Part shown: positions 34,251-45,369 of the stretch, one piece after another
Layout of the letters: the number at the start of each line of letters is the position of its first letter
How positions within the stretch are numbered: the first letter of the stretch is position 1
NCBI GenBank assembly: GCA_014338405.1
Contig: JTDE01000223.1
Location: 61,035-125,034 of the forward strand
DNA from: Paragonimus skrjabini miyazakii
Taxonomy: Eukaryota > Platyhelminthes > Trematoda > Plagiorchiida > Troglotrematidae
DNA: 64,000 nt
Direction: 5' to 3'
Program-made: the position numbers and the translations under genes
The notes under the pieces: generated by a model
Database searches by the model: none
What the model was told of the DNA's origin: nothing
What the model saw: only the letters and a program-made list of their open reading frames with translations

Positions 34251-34439
34251 CAGACAGAATCCAACCACATCACCTCCATCTTCAATTCTAGGTCTTTGTT
34301 CCAAAGTCTTTCCTCGTCCTCTCCTATCTCTTTTCTCGCAAATTCATATAGAGAAGTTGCTCTCGAATGCATGCACACGAACTCTCTGAGTTTGTTTAAT
34401 GAACTACCGGGAATCAGACAGTTCATGATACACAACAGC

Positions 34440-35141
34440 ATATATTTGCTTTCACGGAGACCTGGCTTACAGGTGACATCAGTGCCGGTGAAGTGAATGT
34501 CCCTGGGTATTTGGTTTACCGAGCTGACTCTGCCGGAGGGAGAATGGGAGGTTCTGCGGTTTTCTTTCACCAGCATCTCCCAACACCCACGGTTATCAGT
34601 GGATTTCAGTTCTTTGATAAATCTGATGCTCTGTGGCTTCGACTGGCACTGCATGGCCCAGACTCACTCCTAGTGGGGGTCATTTACCGTTCTCCCTCAT
34701 CCGACATCTCCGATGATGACACTCTTCTTATGAACCTAGACAATTTTCTAGGACTACAACACTTTATTCATCTGCTTATTATGGGCGACTTAAAACTGGA
34801 CATCAGTTTCTTACCGGGAATGTGAAAGCGGATTCTCGACTTCATTATCGACGTTGGTACGCCGGAGAGCGTGGACACATTATGTCACCGCTCCGACGGG
34901 ACATCGTCCTGGTCAGATTCCCTCTTTGCTCGACTTGGTCATTACTAACGAGAGCCACCTGGTAGACATAGTGATCATCAAGCCGCCAGTTGGACACAGT
35001 GAACACTCTTTGCTCATCGTTGATCTTATTTGTTACTGGTTACAACAACCAGTAAAGAAGTCCACACTCCAAAACTGTAATCAAGCTGATTTCGAAGGCC
35101 TGAGGAGCTACCTAGGTTCATTACTTCTGGTATATGGCTAG
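34440..35141 (+). pseudogene. LINE-A ORF2 endonuclease domain (APE type)
   Basis: Near 34443 the frame has AFTETWLTGDIS, carrying the ETW motif of APE-like endonucleases. It continues through frame 34493-34825 with VNVPGYLVYRADS, SLLVGVIYRSPSSD and IMGDLKLDIS. The usual GDFN Asn is absent in the last motif. TGA at 34823-34825 and a frameshift follow. The frame 34854-35141 has PSLLDLVITNES and VGHSEHSLLIVDL, where SEH replaces the usual SDH, so the catalytic Asp is Glu. The domain nicks target DNA to start reverse transcription; this copy has lost key residues. Confidence 0.85.
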
Positions 35142-35450
35142 GTGGACCAGAACTACTGCGTACTTCAAAGCGCAATTGAGAAGGCTGACAACTTATCTGT
35201 GCCCCGCAAGCTGTGCATTTTCTCTTATCGGCCAGCTCTTCCGTCCAGAATACGTCGTCTCCTTGATGACCGTTCACATTTATTCGCAAAACACAAGCTA
35301 ACGGAAGACTCGGAGGACCTACGCGCGTTCCACATCGTTCGAAATAGATGTAGAGGGAAATCCGTCAGCACACCAAACTCGCACAAGAAAAGGTTCTCTT
35401 CAAAACTCGCGGGAACAAAAACTGCTTATTTAAGCATATGCGACGACTAA
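35142..35450 (+). pseudogene. LINE-A ORF2 linker between endonuclease and RT
   Basis: This open segment of 102 codons has RIRRLLDDRSHLFAKHKLT, DLRAFHIVRNRCR and SHKKRFSSKL, typical of the basic, helical linker before the RT of CR1-like ORF2. It overlaps the RT frame by 13 bases in another phase, so a frameshift lies near 35440. The fragment at 1421-1651 is homologous. Confidence 0.75.
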
Positions 35451-36625
35451 GAAAGAATAAATCTTCGGCTCTTTCTTTGCGACTGCTCGACGGGGAAACG
35501 TCATCTGACTCCCTAGTTGTGACCGAGTTGGTTAGGGACTACTACAGGGCAGTATATAGCGTCTCACCGCCGGACTGGCACCCTATCCTTCAGCAGCAGA
35601 ATTACCGGCAACCGCTCGTTACCGCCGAGTTTTCCGTGCTGGATGTTGGTGACCATTTACTTAGGGTAAATTCATATAGTGCAATGGGTCCTGATAAGGT
35701 CCATCCGAGAATTCTCAAAGAGGCGGCTGCTAGCTTGGCAAAACCCTTTTATAAGCCGTTTAACCAGACACTCCAGAATGGCATTCTCTCTAGCGCATGG
35801 AAAGCGGCGACGGTCACGCCCATATTTAAAGCGGGTGACCGGCACTCTCCGACCAGCTATCGGACAATCAGCCTTACTAGCATTCCGTGTAAGATAATGG
35901 AGCGCTTATTTAAGCGTGCCATACTTAACCACCTTTTACCAAACCATCGTTTTTCCTCCACCCAGCATGCCTTCCTTCCTAATCGATCATGCGTAACTAA
36001 TATGCATGCTTACATGGACAGTTTGACGGTGGCCAGAGACAATGGCCTCACCTCAGATGCCATCTTCTTAGACTTTGCCAAGGCTTTCGACCGTGTCCCA
36101 CACGGCCCCCCGAAACACAAACTGGAAGCCTATGGTATTCAAGGAGAAGTTCTTTGCTGGATTGTTTCTTTCCTTGATAACAGAATGTTTAGAGTTAAGA
36201 CTAGATCAGACCTCTCATCTCCCTCTTTAATTTCTGTGGGAGTTCCTCAATGGTCAGTGCTAGGTCCTCTGTTATTTCTGATCCTTATAAATGACCTTCC
36301 GGACAATATTTCCAGCAACGCCCTCCTATATGCCGATGACCTAAAAATCTGGAATGCCACTGATCCAAGAGCCCTACAGACTGATCTTGACGCGAGTAAG
36401 CGTTGGTCGGACGATCGAAGTCTTCCCCTTAATGACAGTAAGTGCGCGCATATGTCAACTAGTAGAGATTCTGTCAACGTCTTCGTGATTCATAGTGCAC
36501 TCGGCTCAGTATATATCATGAAAATCGATTTGAAGAAACATCTGGACATCTGGTTGCTGTCTAACTTATCCTTTGCGCGTCACTACGAGATGGCAGCAAA
36601 AAAGGGTTTGCTACTCTTAGGATGA
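35438..36625 (+). CDS. LINE-A ORF2 reverse transcriptase (395-codon open frame)
   Basis: This is the longest open frame in the window. It begins in the linker region (MRRLRKNKSSALSLRLLDGE). Then come the fingers (AMGPDKVHPRILKEAA, ATVTPIFKAGDRHSP, YRTISLTSIPCKIMERL), motif A as FLDFAKAFDRVPH (about residue 209, Asp kept), motif B as GVPQWSVLGPLLF (about residue 268, Trp for the conserved Gly) and motif C as LLYADDLKIW (about residue 297, both Asp kept). It ends in a TGA created by a one-base slip near 36607; the protein continues in the frame starting at 36622. The product would copy LINE RNA at nicked DNA, but the motif B change and broken frames argue against activity. It is the reference for the other LINE-A copies here. 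Confidence 0.9.
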   Translation: MRRLRKNKSSALSLRLLDGETSSDSLVVTELVRDYYRAVYSVSPPDWHPILQQQNYRQPLVTAEFSVLDVGDHLLRVNSYSAMGPDKVHPRILKEAAASLAKPFYKPFNQTLQNGILSSAWKAATVTPIFKAGDRHSPTSYRTISLTSIPCKIMERLFKRAILNHLLPNHRFSSTQHAFLPNRSCVTNMHAYMDSLTVARDNGLTSDAIFLDFAKAFDRVPHGPPKHKLEAYGIQGEVLCWIVSFLDNRMFRVKTRSDLSSPSLISVGVPQWSVLGPLLFLILINDLPDNISSNALLYADDLKIWNATDPRALQTDLDASKRWSDDRSLPLNDSKCAHMSTSRDSVNVFVIHSALGSVYIMKIDLKKHLDIWLLSNLSFARHYEMAAKKGLLLLG

Positions 36626-37134
36626 TTAAGCGCAGTTTCCCCCGTATGGACGAGAAAGTGTTCCAAGTTATTTACAGGATTTATATAAGACCGCTCCTCG
36701 AGTATGCTTATCAGGCCGTGTATACCGGTCTGAAGAAAGACATATTAGCCGTTGAGCGTGTCCAGCGCGTGGCTACCAAACTAGTCACAAGTCTCAGTAG
36801 TGTCGCGTACGAGTCCCGACTTGAAATTCTTGATCTATACCCACTTTAGTTTCGACGACTCCGCGGTGATTTAATTTTCACGCACTTCCTCTTTAGAGTA
36901 GACCTCGTTGATCAGTTCTTCACTGTAGCGAATGATGACGGCCGGCGAGGATATAACATGGAGCTTTTCAGGTTTCGTCCTCGGACTATTCTTAGACATC
37001 GGTTATTTCCCCACAGGGTTGCCAACTTCTGGAACAGTCTCCCTGTTGAGGTCGTCAGTAGCGCTTGTAGCGATCGCTTTAAAGTATTACTTGACTCTCA
37101 TTTTCCAAAAATCCTTTTATGCAAGCAATCTTAG
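36622..37134 (+). pseudogene. LINE-A ORF2 C-terminal region
   Basis: The frame continues with MIKRSFPRMDEKVFQVIYR, YIRPLLEYAYQAVY, VERVQRVATKLV and LDLYPL. TAG at 36847-36849 interrupts it where copy 1 has a Glu codon (LELRRL). In the same phase it goes on: RRLRGDLIFTHFLF, FPHRVANFWNSLPVEVV and FKVLLDSHF, ending at TAG 37132-37134. This is the ordinary end of CR1-like ORF2. Confidence 0.85.
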
Positions 37135-37310
37135 TTTGTTTTTGATATTTACTGTAATTCCCAAGAGCGGTGCCACACCCTGTTTTCACTTAATGCCTTT
37201 CAGATCAAAAGACACCCGCTGGACATTGATCAAGGAAAACCGACTGTATCCGGGGCCCTTGGGCCTCTGCCTCGAACCCGCGTAACAATCGCTGAGTCGT
37301 TGAATCATTG
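37135..37310 (+). repeat. LINE-A 3' tail
   Basis: After the ORF2 stop comes TTTACTGTAATTCCCAAGAG, then CACACCCTGTTTTCACTTAA, then CTCGAACCCGCGTAACAATC. These blocks recur at 1220-1410, 5690-5870, 30485-30615 and, very worn, 47390-47530. The tail ends shortly before the solo LTR. Confidence 0.75.
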
Positions 37311-37332
37311 ACTATATCAAGTTTAACAACTT

Positions 37333-37811
37333 TGTAGTGGTCAGGACTAGTCACTGAATAAACCAGGTAAATATGAGTGTCCCTCACTAGGCTGTCAGTG
37401 ACAAGGGAATGAACGAATGAGACAAATATTTACAAAGTTCCAGCAAGTTACCGTAATCAATAGGATTTGACTCACATTAAATTGTTCACGAGTGTTCGTG
37501 ATGACCACCACAATATTCCAAATTACCAGTATCCGGAAGTGGGTAATATCACAGAGTTGCCGTGGACTACTGAAGCGCGATCCGGGATGCGACGATGTTC
37601 GTAGTACAACGGAGCTAAAAAAGTGGACGATAGATCCGTGTGGTATCGTCAAACGACTGCGCAACGGAGAGAAGAGCAGACCGACGTGCACGAAGTTTGT
37701 ATTGCATTACAGGGTCACTTTCATCGATTCCAACAAAATGCAAAGGTGATACAAAAGGTTGTTGTACAGAAATGAAGCATCGTTTGCAAACAAAATGAGG
37801 AAATCTTTACA
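37333..37811 (-). repeat. Solo Gypsy LTR
   Basis: This matches the 3' LTR at 1652-2120 across its whole length, same orientation, with TG...CA ends, and there is no Gypsy internal sequence beside it. Solo LTRs form by recombination between the two LTRs of one element. The flanking five bases are AACTT and AATTC, agreeing at only three positions, so a target duplication is not clear. Confidence 0.85.
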
Positions 37812-38352
37812 AATTCGCAGTAACTTTTCGGCTCATTGAAATCAACATTTATCTCCGCTCATATGCCGAACATTTTACCTATTCCACGTTATTGTGGAAT
37901 AGCTTGTAATTATGTGTTGCTAATTTTCATTTCTTCTCAACCAACTTTTGATTTATTGACCTAATTGCCTAAACCAACAACAAATACGAAGGTCATAAAA
38001 CGATAAAACGTTTGAATTTACATTTAGTTTTCACGACCTAAATATCCTATTAATGGTGTATTCGTTGTTCATTGATAAAAAGGGATCACTGACTGTGTGC
38101 GTATGTTCTTTGGTGGAATAGTTTTCTAGAAACGGAAAACATGGAGCCTAGAGAAGCTGCAAAAAAGAGCATTTTGAAAAAACAAAACGAACGCTGTAAG
38201 TTTTGTTTGTTACTATCAATGGCATTGATTATCAACGGATAAAATGAATTATTGTGGTTAAACGTGACATAGAAGGTGATGCTGTTCATGAAATACACAG
38301 ATATTTCGTTATCTTTACGAACTTTCGACTTGTTGGTCATGGATTGCGTTGG

Positions 38353-38353
<1 letters not shown>
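37812..38353. other. Unassigned stretch
   Basis: AT-rich sequence with no recognised gene or repeat. The 84-residue minus frame at 38086-38340 has no known motif. Confidence 0.4.

Positions 38354-38394
<41 letters not shown>
38354..38394. repeat. (TA)n microsatellite
   Basis: A run of 41 bases alternates T and A without interruption. It lies about 55 bases from a cluster of palindromes. Confidence 0.98.
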
Positions 38395-38396
<2 letters not shown>

Positions 38397-38449
38397 CCAT
38401 AGCCAAGTGGAGGCAAAGTGTTAAAAATATGCATATGTTTGCCGCACTA

Positions 38450-38545
38450 AGACCCATATGGGTCTGCAGCACACGTGTGCTGCCTGGGTGAATTCATACC
38501 TTTTTATTTCATTATAATGAAATAATACACAATACATATTGTGTA
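38450..38545. repeat. Cluster of four palindromes
   Basis: AGACCCATATGGGTCT (38450-38465) and GCAGCACACGTGTGCTGC (38466-38483) are perfect palindromes that touch each other. ATTTCATTATAATGAAAT (38506-38523) is a third perfect one, and TACACAATACATATTGTGTA (38526-38545) is perfect except for its two central bases. No frame is associated. Confidence 0.95.
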
Positions 38546-38690
38546 TGATTACGCAGTTTCTCTGAGTTGTCCGTGGAAGTTTGTGTTTATAACTAACTCG
38601 TCTTGCGTTCCTTGGAAACAATTTTTGTTCTATTTCGGTATGTCTTTTTTCTGGTTGAGTGAACCACACGGATGAATTCACCCGTGTATT
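38484..38690. mobile_element. Possible 0.2-kb inverted-repeat element
   Basis: GGGTGAATTCAT at 38487-38498 is repeated in inverted orientation (ATGAATTCACCC) at 38673-38684. With flanking matches the arms agree at about 15 of 17 positions. This layout suits a small MITE-like element, but there is no second copy in the window to confirm its ends. Confidence 0.3.
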
Positions 38691-38699
38691 AATACCTGT

Positions 38700-41600
38700 C
38701 CGACGCTCATTTCGTGTCTCATGACAAAGCTAACTTTAGCCAAAATCATTTAAACGGCTTCACGTTACTCTGGACGTATGTGTGAGCATTAATTACCTTA
38801 CGGACCGCACAGGCATTTGATTCATCGCCAAAATATCTCTAGTCAGTTTATTTTGGGTCCCAACTACACTTTTTGTTTGCTGCAGTCAAATTTCCGGGGT
38901 AGGTATGCCTGCACAATTTTACTTAGCACATGGGGACGTATAAAATCAAGCGTATAAATATTAGACATAAAGTAAGTTTGCGTGGATTGTAGTACTATTC
39001 CAAATACTTTAAACTCTTTTGAAAACAGGTTATAATTTTTTTTATATTCAGTTACCGTTCAGTTCTTTGACCAGGTTTTCTTCATAAACTATCAAGTCGT
39101 TTGTTCAACAGCCTCGCTTGAAATAAAAATAATTACTGGATGTTTTAGAAGTCGTTAGAAATCGAGCAATCAGTAAAGAAACGATTCATTTTTCAACGTC
39201 ATGAACAAAGCACACTAGTCCTGAGCAAGCTTCATGATCTCCCAATAGGTTCCGGTATGAACTACGTCATTCAAACATTTATTGTTAGGATCAGAAAATA
39301 GGGTTCTTTGCAGGCCCCATGCTGCCATTGTGAAAGTCATAAGAGGTTTTAATATGTCGCCGATACTCTCAATTTAATCAGTGCCTAGATAGTTCTGAGG
39401 TTCTCTGATTCAATGGCTGATATGTTGCTGGAAGCCAATTCCCCGGTATCACCATGGCGGTAAGATTTTTCTTTCGGTCTGACGCGGGCATCAGCTTTAA
39501 TTTTATGAAATCATAAGAAATGTGGTTTAGTGTCGTTCACGCCATTTACCATGTCACTGTAAGAGCAATAATACATGAAAAAAGTGAAGCATTATTTTCC
39601 AGTTATAATTTCTGTCAAGTAGGCCGACATCTAACAATGTTTGAATTGCATCTCAGAACAAACTTCTAAGACAGTTAACAAAAAGATACTCCATTTTGCG
39701 ACCACCCTTTTTGTTTGAAAAAATTCTCACGGTAAATATTGGGAGCATCACTTCTGGGCCTCTTTTATTGTAACCCTGGTGGAAATAAATTCACTAAAAG
39801 CCCGTATAAGCATGCTAGAACAGCGGGTTTCTATGACAGCATTTTAACCAGAAGGAAAGGGGTAAGGCCGACGTATTCGCGTAATCTCCACTGTTTCATG
39901 GGGTTAAGGTCAGGGATCCTGCGACCAGATTCGTGCGCAGCGTTTTGAAGTCAAACTGGGAGGTTTAGCAGCTAAATCAAATTTACGTTTTTTTTGGAAG
40001 CCCAAATTGGCCTAGTAATGCGGTAGTTTAACAAAAATCCCATGAACACTTTGGAATTTTCTCCTGCCAACGTCAACCTGATTCCAAGTAGCTTATAGTC
40101 CTAACTTATTGCCTGCCAATAAGGCCCAATAAGGACCTGTGTGGGCCTCAACAGAAGAATATGCAGATTAATGTGGAACAGGGTGTGTCACAAGAAGATT
40201 TAAGTTCAGCGCACGGACACCCAACAGAACTATGAGTCTCAATCGCATTGTCATGTGCAAAGTTTTTTCTTGTTGCTTTTTGTCTACTGATAGAAAGCGG
40301 AAGTCGCCCGCTGTGCGCGACATTGGACTTAGCATTTCAACAGTGGAATAAACAGTGCGCTATCATGTGCGCACTCGAAAGCGTTTGAAGGCAAAGCCGA
40401 CGTTTGCCAAAACCAGACGCGATGGTGGCACACTCCAACTAGTAACGGACCGTCGGGGCATTAAATACAGAGTCGAGTCGTCCTAATTGTTGCCTGAGAA
40501 TTTTAGAACGTTTAGCTCGAAAATTGTTTTAGAGGCAAGCATTTAGATGTTCTAACCGATGGTTATAATGGAGGCTTGTCATCTAAAGAATGTTTGCCCG
40601 GCTGCCCTCTGTACTCTTCAAGTGATTGTGTACAGAATGACGTTGCTACTTAGTCATACTCCCATTTTAGACAAACATGACGCAGGAAAAGTAAAGAGTG
40701 GCTCACTTCGAACGCTATGTTTCAAAGATCTTCCTCGTTTTAACGCAAGTCAACATGGCTTAAACTTGCTTTCCGGGTTTATTAGTAAAAATGTGAAAAT
40801 CGATCAATCAAGTAATGATAAAGTTTAAGGAAGATCATGGTTTATGCTTTGCGAATTTCTTTTGGCCCACCTGAGCTATATGTTGTTTTCCTCAATGCAT
40901 TTCCAAGATTCTGCTATCTTTTCATTACATCACTAATTGTTTGCCAGTTGGTTAGCAAGCTACTTTATCGACGTAATTGTTAACTGTAACTAAGGTGGAA
41001 ATGATACAAATAAAACTGACCGACTTGGTACTGTTTACAAAATCACCATGGATGAAATTTATACACGGCAGTATACATGAATGAAACTTTAAATTTCTGA
41101 TTGCGCGCACTAACCATCACTGGCCTGTAATTTTGAGGGCTGCCACTGACCCTAGTTGGTTCAGAGGTAGTAAGGGCCACTGGCTACTTGAGACAATGCA
41201 TTTTGCCAAAACTGTGAAGCGTTTGTAACCATCATGCACATAATTTGTTAAGTTATCCCTTATTTTCCTCCAAAAAGTACGGTGTGAAGAAACACTTCTT
41301 TTTTACCGTTATAGGCTGTATTAGGTGCTCCTGGCCGGAGAAACTGAAAAACTTATCAGTCACACCATAAATTGCGTGATTCGCGTCTACACGTCGAATG
41401 TAATGTTTTTTGTGGAGAATGATTCTGAATGTTAGCTACAATCACATGATCGGGGTATATGGACGCAGTGAAACGGAAGGACAAAATGATGTCAGCTGTT
41501 CAGTTACATAGGCTAACGCATTCACTGTTTGTCTTTTTATTTGGAGGTGGTTCATTCCCGTGAAAATTGACATCTTTCAGGTATTACAATAGACTTTTCT

Positions 41601-43200
41601 AGTAAACCTGCACAAATGTTATGCTATTTTGGATGTGTTTTAGAGGTTGCTAAGAAGGGGGCAACAATTGAACTAGTATGTCGTTTCCAACTGTGTCAAC
41701 AATTTGAACATTCTTTGGGAAAACCTTTTAACAGTCTCATGGACCATACAGTGGACAGTGTAATTTAATCCTACACTTCCATGCTGGTTGCCAAAAAACT
41801 ATGGGGATATTGCCGTAGTGTGCAGGCGCAGTAAGAATATAGGCTACTCGGGGTCACTTAGCAGTCCATCAATCTAAAACCTTCCTTTACTGAATAAAAA
41901 TTTCTAAAAGGTCTTCCATTTTCCTGATGTCCTCATAAACTTGTTTTATTCCTCCACTGACGCTTTGGACGCCACTATTAATATAGAGTTATCGTCATTT
42001 GTTATTACTTGCGTTTTACTTGTCATCCTCCTGTTCTATCTTTTCAAAGATAATACTCCACAGTGGGTCTCGCCGGAATCTGTTTGATACCCAGTGGAGC
42101 ATTCAGATATAACACACTACACTAGGTATCTAACTGAACTGTTGATGAGCGAACGAGAGCAGAATTTACGCAACCTTCTTTGTGTTTTATCCTCATCACG
42201 ATGATTATGCTTAAACTTATGTTCCACCGGGATTACTCAAAATATACGCCATCACGCATTGATGTCTGTTAGTCGACAAAACACACAGGCACAAAGCTAT
42301 AAGGAGGAGTGAATTAAGTGCTATGGTTGAAACGGAACATAAAACTCAAGTCATTTTTATTCCTTCTTTACATTAACCCTGAATCTGAATCCTTTAGTGT
42401 TCACGGTATTTAGCTGAAAGTTTTGTAATGCTGTGAGATTTTTCTTAGAATTACGAACGTTGGACAACGGACTGAAATCAATATTTTTGTGAAATCTTGA
42501 AATATCTCAAAAACAACACGGTTGACAATGGTTCACTAACTGGCCGCACTTCAGACAGTCTAGCGTTGTAACAATATTTGACACACTGCATCAGTCAAGC
42601 CGAGAGACATGAAGAAATGCTGCAAGTTCTATATGTCAATAACGAGGTAGTTTACGAGCGACAGCAGTAGTTGAAGTGAATGTTATTGCAAGAGCTGATG
42701 TGCTGATAAGGCCACATTCAATCGGTTGCATGGTTTAGTCAAATGCAGGTAATAATGAACTGTTAAAAGAAAATGTTGTCCATAAATAAAAAACATCGTG
42801 TTTGCTTACTGAGTTTACAAATGTTCTTAAAACCTTCAGGAGAAATCATACCATACAAATCTTGCTACACAGTTATATTTTGCTTGTCCTACTTAAAAAG
42901 GTTGCTTTTACATGTAGTATCAATGCTTCCATCAACGGTTCACCGTAGCCTATCTGGACAATGAGGTTGTGTGTAGCTAACGCTTCGAAAACCTTATACG
43001 CTTTCCTATCCAATATAAGACTCACATCATGCACAACATTAGTGGCAGACTGAACACCTTGAGTGTAATCGGTACTTGAGATGTGGTATAACGGCTTACA
43101 AGGGTGTACGGTGCAAAATTGGCACTTGCTGGTACTGTTTCGAGTGTACTATTCTCAAAGACAACCAACGTTCTCTACCCGATTCGCGAAATGTTCCAGT
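38700..43200. other. Non-coding stretch, little structure seen
   Basis: The sequence is AT-rich with short frames only. A GC-richer part at 40290-40480 (GTGCGCGACATT, CAGTGCGCTATCATGTGCGC) precedes an 89-residue plus frame at 40559-40828. Neither was assigned. Near 39060-39130 the minus strand has a pyrimidine-rich 3' splice-like site before a short frame ending RLLNKRLDSL and a stop, too weak to call. Confidence 0.4.
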
Positions 43201-43389
43201 TCTATGAAGTTTATGTGATGCTGACATTGTACTCACTCCTGCAAAGATGCAGGTAGTACGCAAACGTTTTGTTTGGAATAAACGTTCGATAACACAGCCT
43301 ATATTGTCGGACATGAGAAGAGAGCTAACCTCTTTAGACGCGTTTAACTGTCACTTTTCCTGAGTTTGTATCTGCATAACTTACATTTC

Positions 43390-44255
43390 TCTGCCTAAGA
43401 TACAGAGTGAGGAAGATGATGTCGGTCCTAAAGATTAAGCCGTTTGTGACAGCTATTTTGTCTTATGGGACAGAAATCAACTGTCAACCTGACAAAACAG
43501 CCGACAACTTGGCGACATCCGAGGAGAAAGTTCGAACAGAAATTCAGATGTTCATTTAAGGACATCTTGTTGACAAGCCTTCACTGAAATATCTAGTCTT
43601 GAGCGAATCCAATATCCAACATACGTATAGCCTCCTTAAGCGCGAAACTCCGCCGAGACCGTTAGTATGTCTTGTCAGTTTGGCTCAACATCGCTTAACA
43701 GTACGGTTTATGAAGCTGTTGAAACCTATACGGCAATCAGTCTCTCAGGATGCGTTTGAAATTACCAGATTACTGGAGGAACTGGACATAGAATAACGTC
43801 GCCTTGTAACTGTGGGTATCAATTCTCTCTTTAGAAAAAAGGCTTTGAAACACAATAGAAGTATTTTTAAACGACTGGTAGCAGAAGCAGTTACGATTCA
43901 GTTTGCCGAAAGGCTTTTACACACGTGTACTGTGAACAACAAATTTTGATTTCCAAAAGAACGCTATTAACAAATGGACTGTATCCCAATGGCGAGTCAG
44001 CCCAATCTTACTTGGGAAAATAACTTTACAACCCACCATGAGAATAAACTACTCATTACGGTTGGAGGGGTAATGCTGTGTCGTTGGTACACAGACGATG
44101 CATATATGTAATAACTACCAGCAGAAAAGGCGCAGGCAATTTGCACTCGATGGTGGGTCAAATACACCTTTATATATTACTCTGGAAATAAAATAGGAGT
44201 GGACAGCTTATTGCTCTTCCAAAGACTCTCATAGCGTGGCCATCAGACGGCATAG
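43390..44255 (+). pseudogene. Second Penelope-like element RT, very decayed
   Basis: Translating across stops and shifts shows the block order of a Penelope-like RT. First comes a region like the N-terminal linker (about 43420-43590). Then YSLLKRETPPRPLVCLVSL (43617-43680) corresponds to the YGLPKxHKPxxPLRPIVS block, followed by LLKPIRQSV and FEITRLLEELDI. A GSPI-like stretch sits near 43985 (PMASQPNL), then LCRWYTDDAYM near 44080 for the YVDD motif C. Last is a worn GQL...TLIA stretch near 44200, the usual FLDTLI block. The match rests on order and spacing of weak motifs; it is a different family from the copy at 22940-24392. Confidence 0.55.
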
Positions 44256-44513
44256 GTGAAAGATTTGTTTACAAAAGTACGCAAGGACCAATCAATATTT
44301 AGTGTCAAACAGTTTTCATCAGTTTAATACAGAGTTACAATCGTTGAAACATTATATTGGTAAACAGTAAACTATAACATCTTCAATCAAAACTTTGTTG
44401 AATAAACACCAATACCGTAATATGTACCTGGAAGAATGCGGCAAACTTCATCAGGGGATAAATCGTGTAGTCTGATATTTTTAACTCCTGTTCACAGACT
44501 TACTGTAACTTAC

Positions 44514-44616
44514 ATGAAGACTGAAGCATCCCCTCAGAGCGATAGGACCAAGTTTGTTTTAAATACTCCTGCCTTTCTAAATCCGACCAACTTGTTTCTC
44601 GCAAGCAGATTGCACT
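44514..44616 (-). CDS. Candidate host exon
   Basis: On the minus strand a frame reading LRETSWSDLERQEYLKQTWS and YRSEGMLQSS ends at a strong 5' splice site, T|GTAAGTTA. The upstream 3' splice site is weak (AAG near 44614). The composition is protein-like and no transposon motif fits. No family was recognised, and a chance frame is possible. Confidence 0.25.
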
Positions 44617-44619
44617 TCA

Positions 44620-45369
44620 CTCACATCAGGATATTACTTGCTCTTCTTATTGTGCTGTCTAGCGAGTCAAGCACCGGTAATTTTTGGACCAAACCCTTAA
44701 TTCAAAATTCAAACATCACCAGGTGAACGGTATTTTAAGTGACGGTTGTTTAAAGAATGACAGGAGAACCTTTAATTGGTCAAATTGAGATATATGTCAG
44801 GGCGGACTGTAGACTTAGGGTGAAAAAATGGTCTCCGTTTCTCTTCTCAAGAGTTCATTTCCTACTACCCGGGCTTCTCCTTAGGAGCCTTTGGTACAGA
44901 CTTGATGTATTGACATCAATGGAATTTGGAAACCAGTTGGGAGTAAGCGTAATAAAGGGAGTAAATCCTTACCTCATTTCACAGTCACAGCTGTTGTAAC
45001 TCGTAAGAGATAGACTCTGGAATATTTCCTTTCAAAAATTTGTACTTTGAACGGCAAATCGGGTTTATTACCTGCATTTAATAAACAAACACTTATTTTT
45101 CCTGGCATGTTTCTGAGACACTTCCACGTTTTGTCAACTTCAGTCTTTCCCACACATAATAAACGGTGTAAATCTCCAAGGGTTAATGCAGATAATCCGC
45201 ATCCTAGGGTTCTGAAAAAGATTGCGTGCGGGCGGGATACAAATCTGTGCATATCACAAGGAAGTTGTTTATCGTATAGAGCCGGCTACCTAGGCGAAAG
45301 CCTTGACAATTGACTTTTTACACTGCGGAAGAAATTGCGAATGTGCCGGGCAGATAACTGCGACGCTTA
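44620..45369. other. Unassigned stretch before the old LINE-A copy
   Basis: Short frames on both strands, none recognised. If the LINE-A copy that follows was once full-length, its ORF1 would lie here, but I could not align it. Confidence 0.35.
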
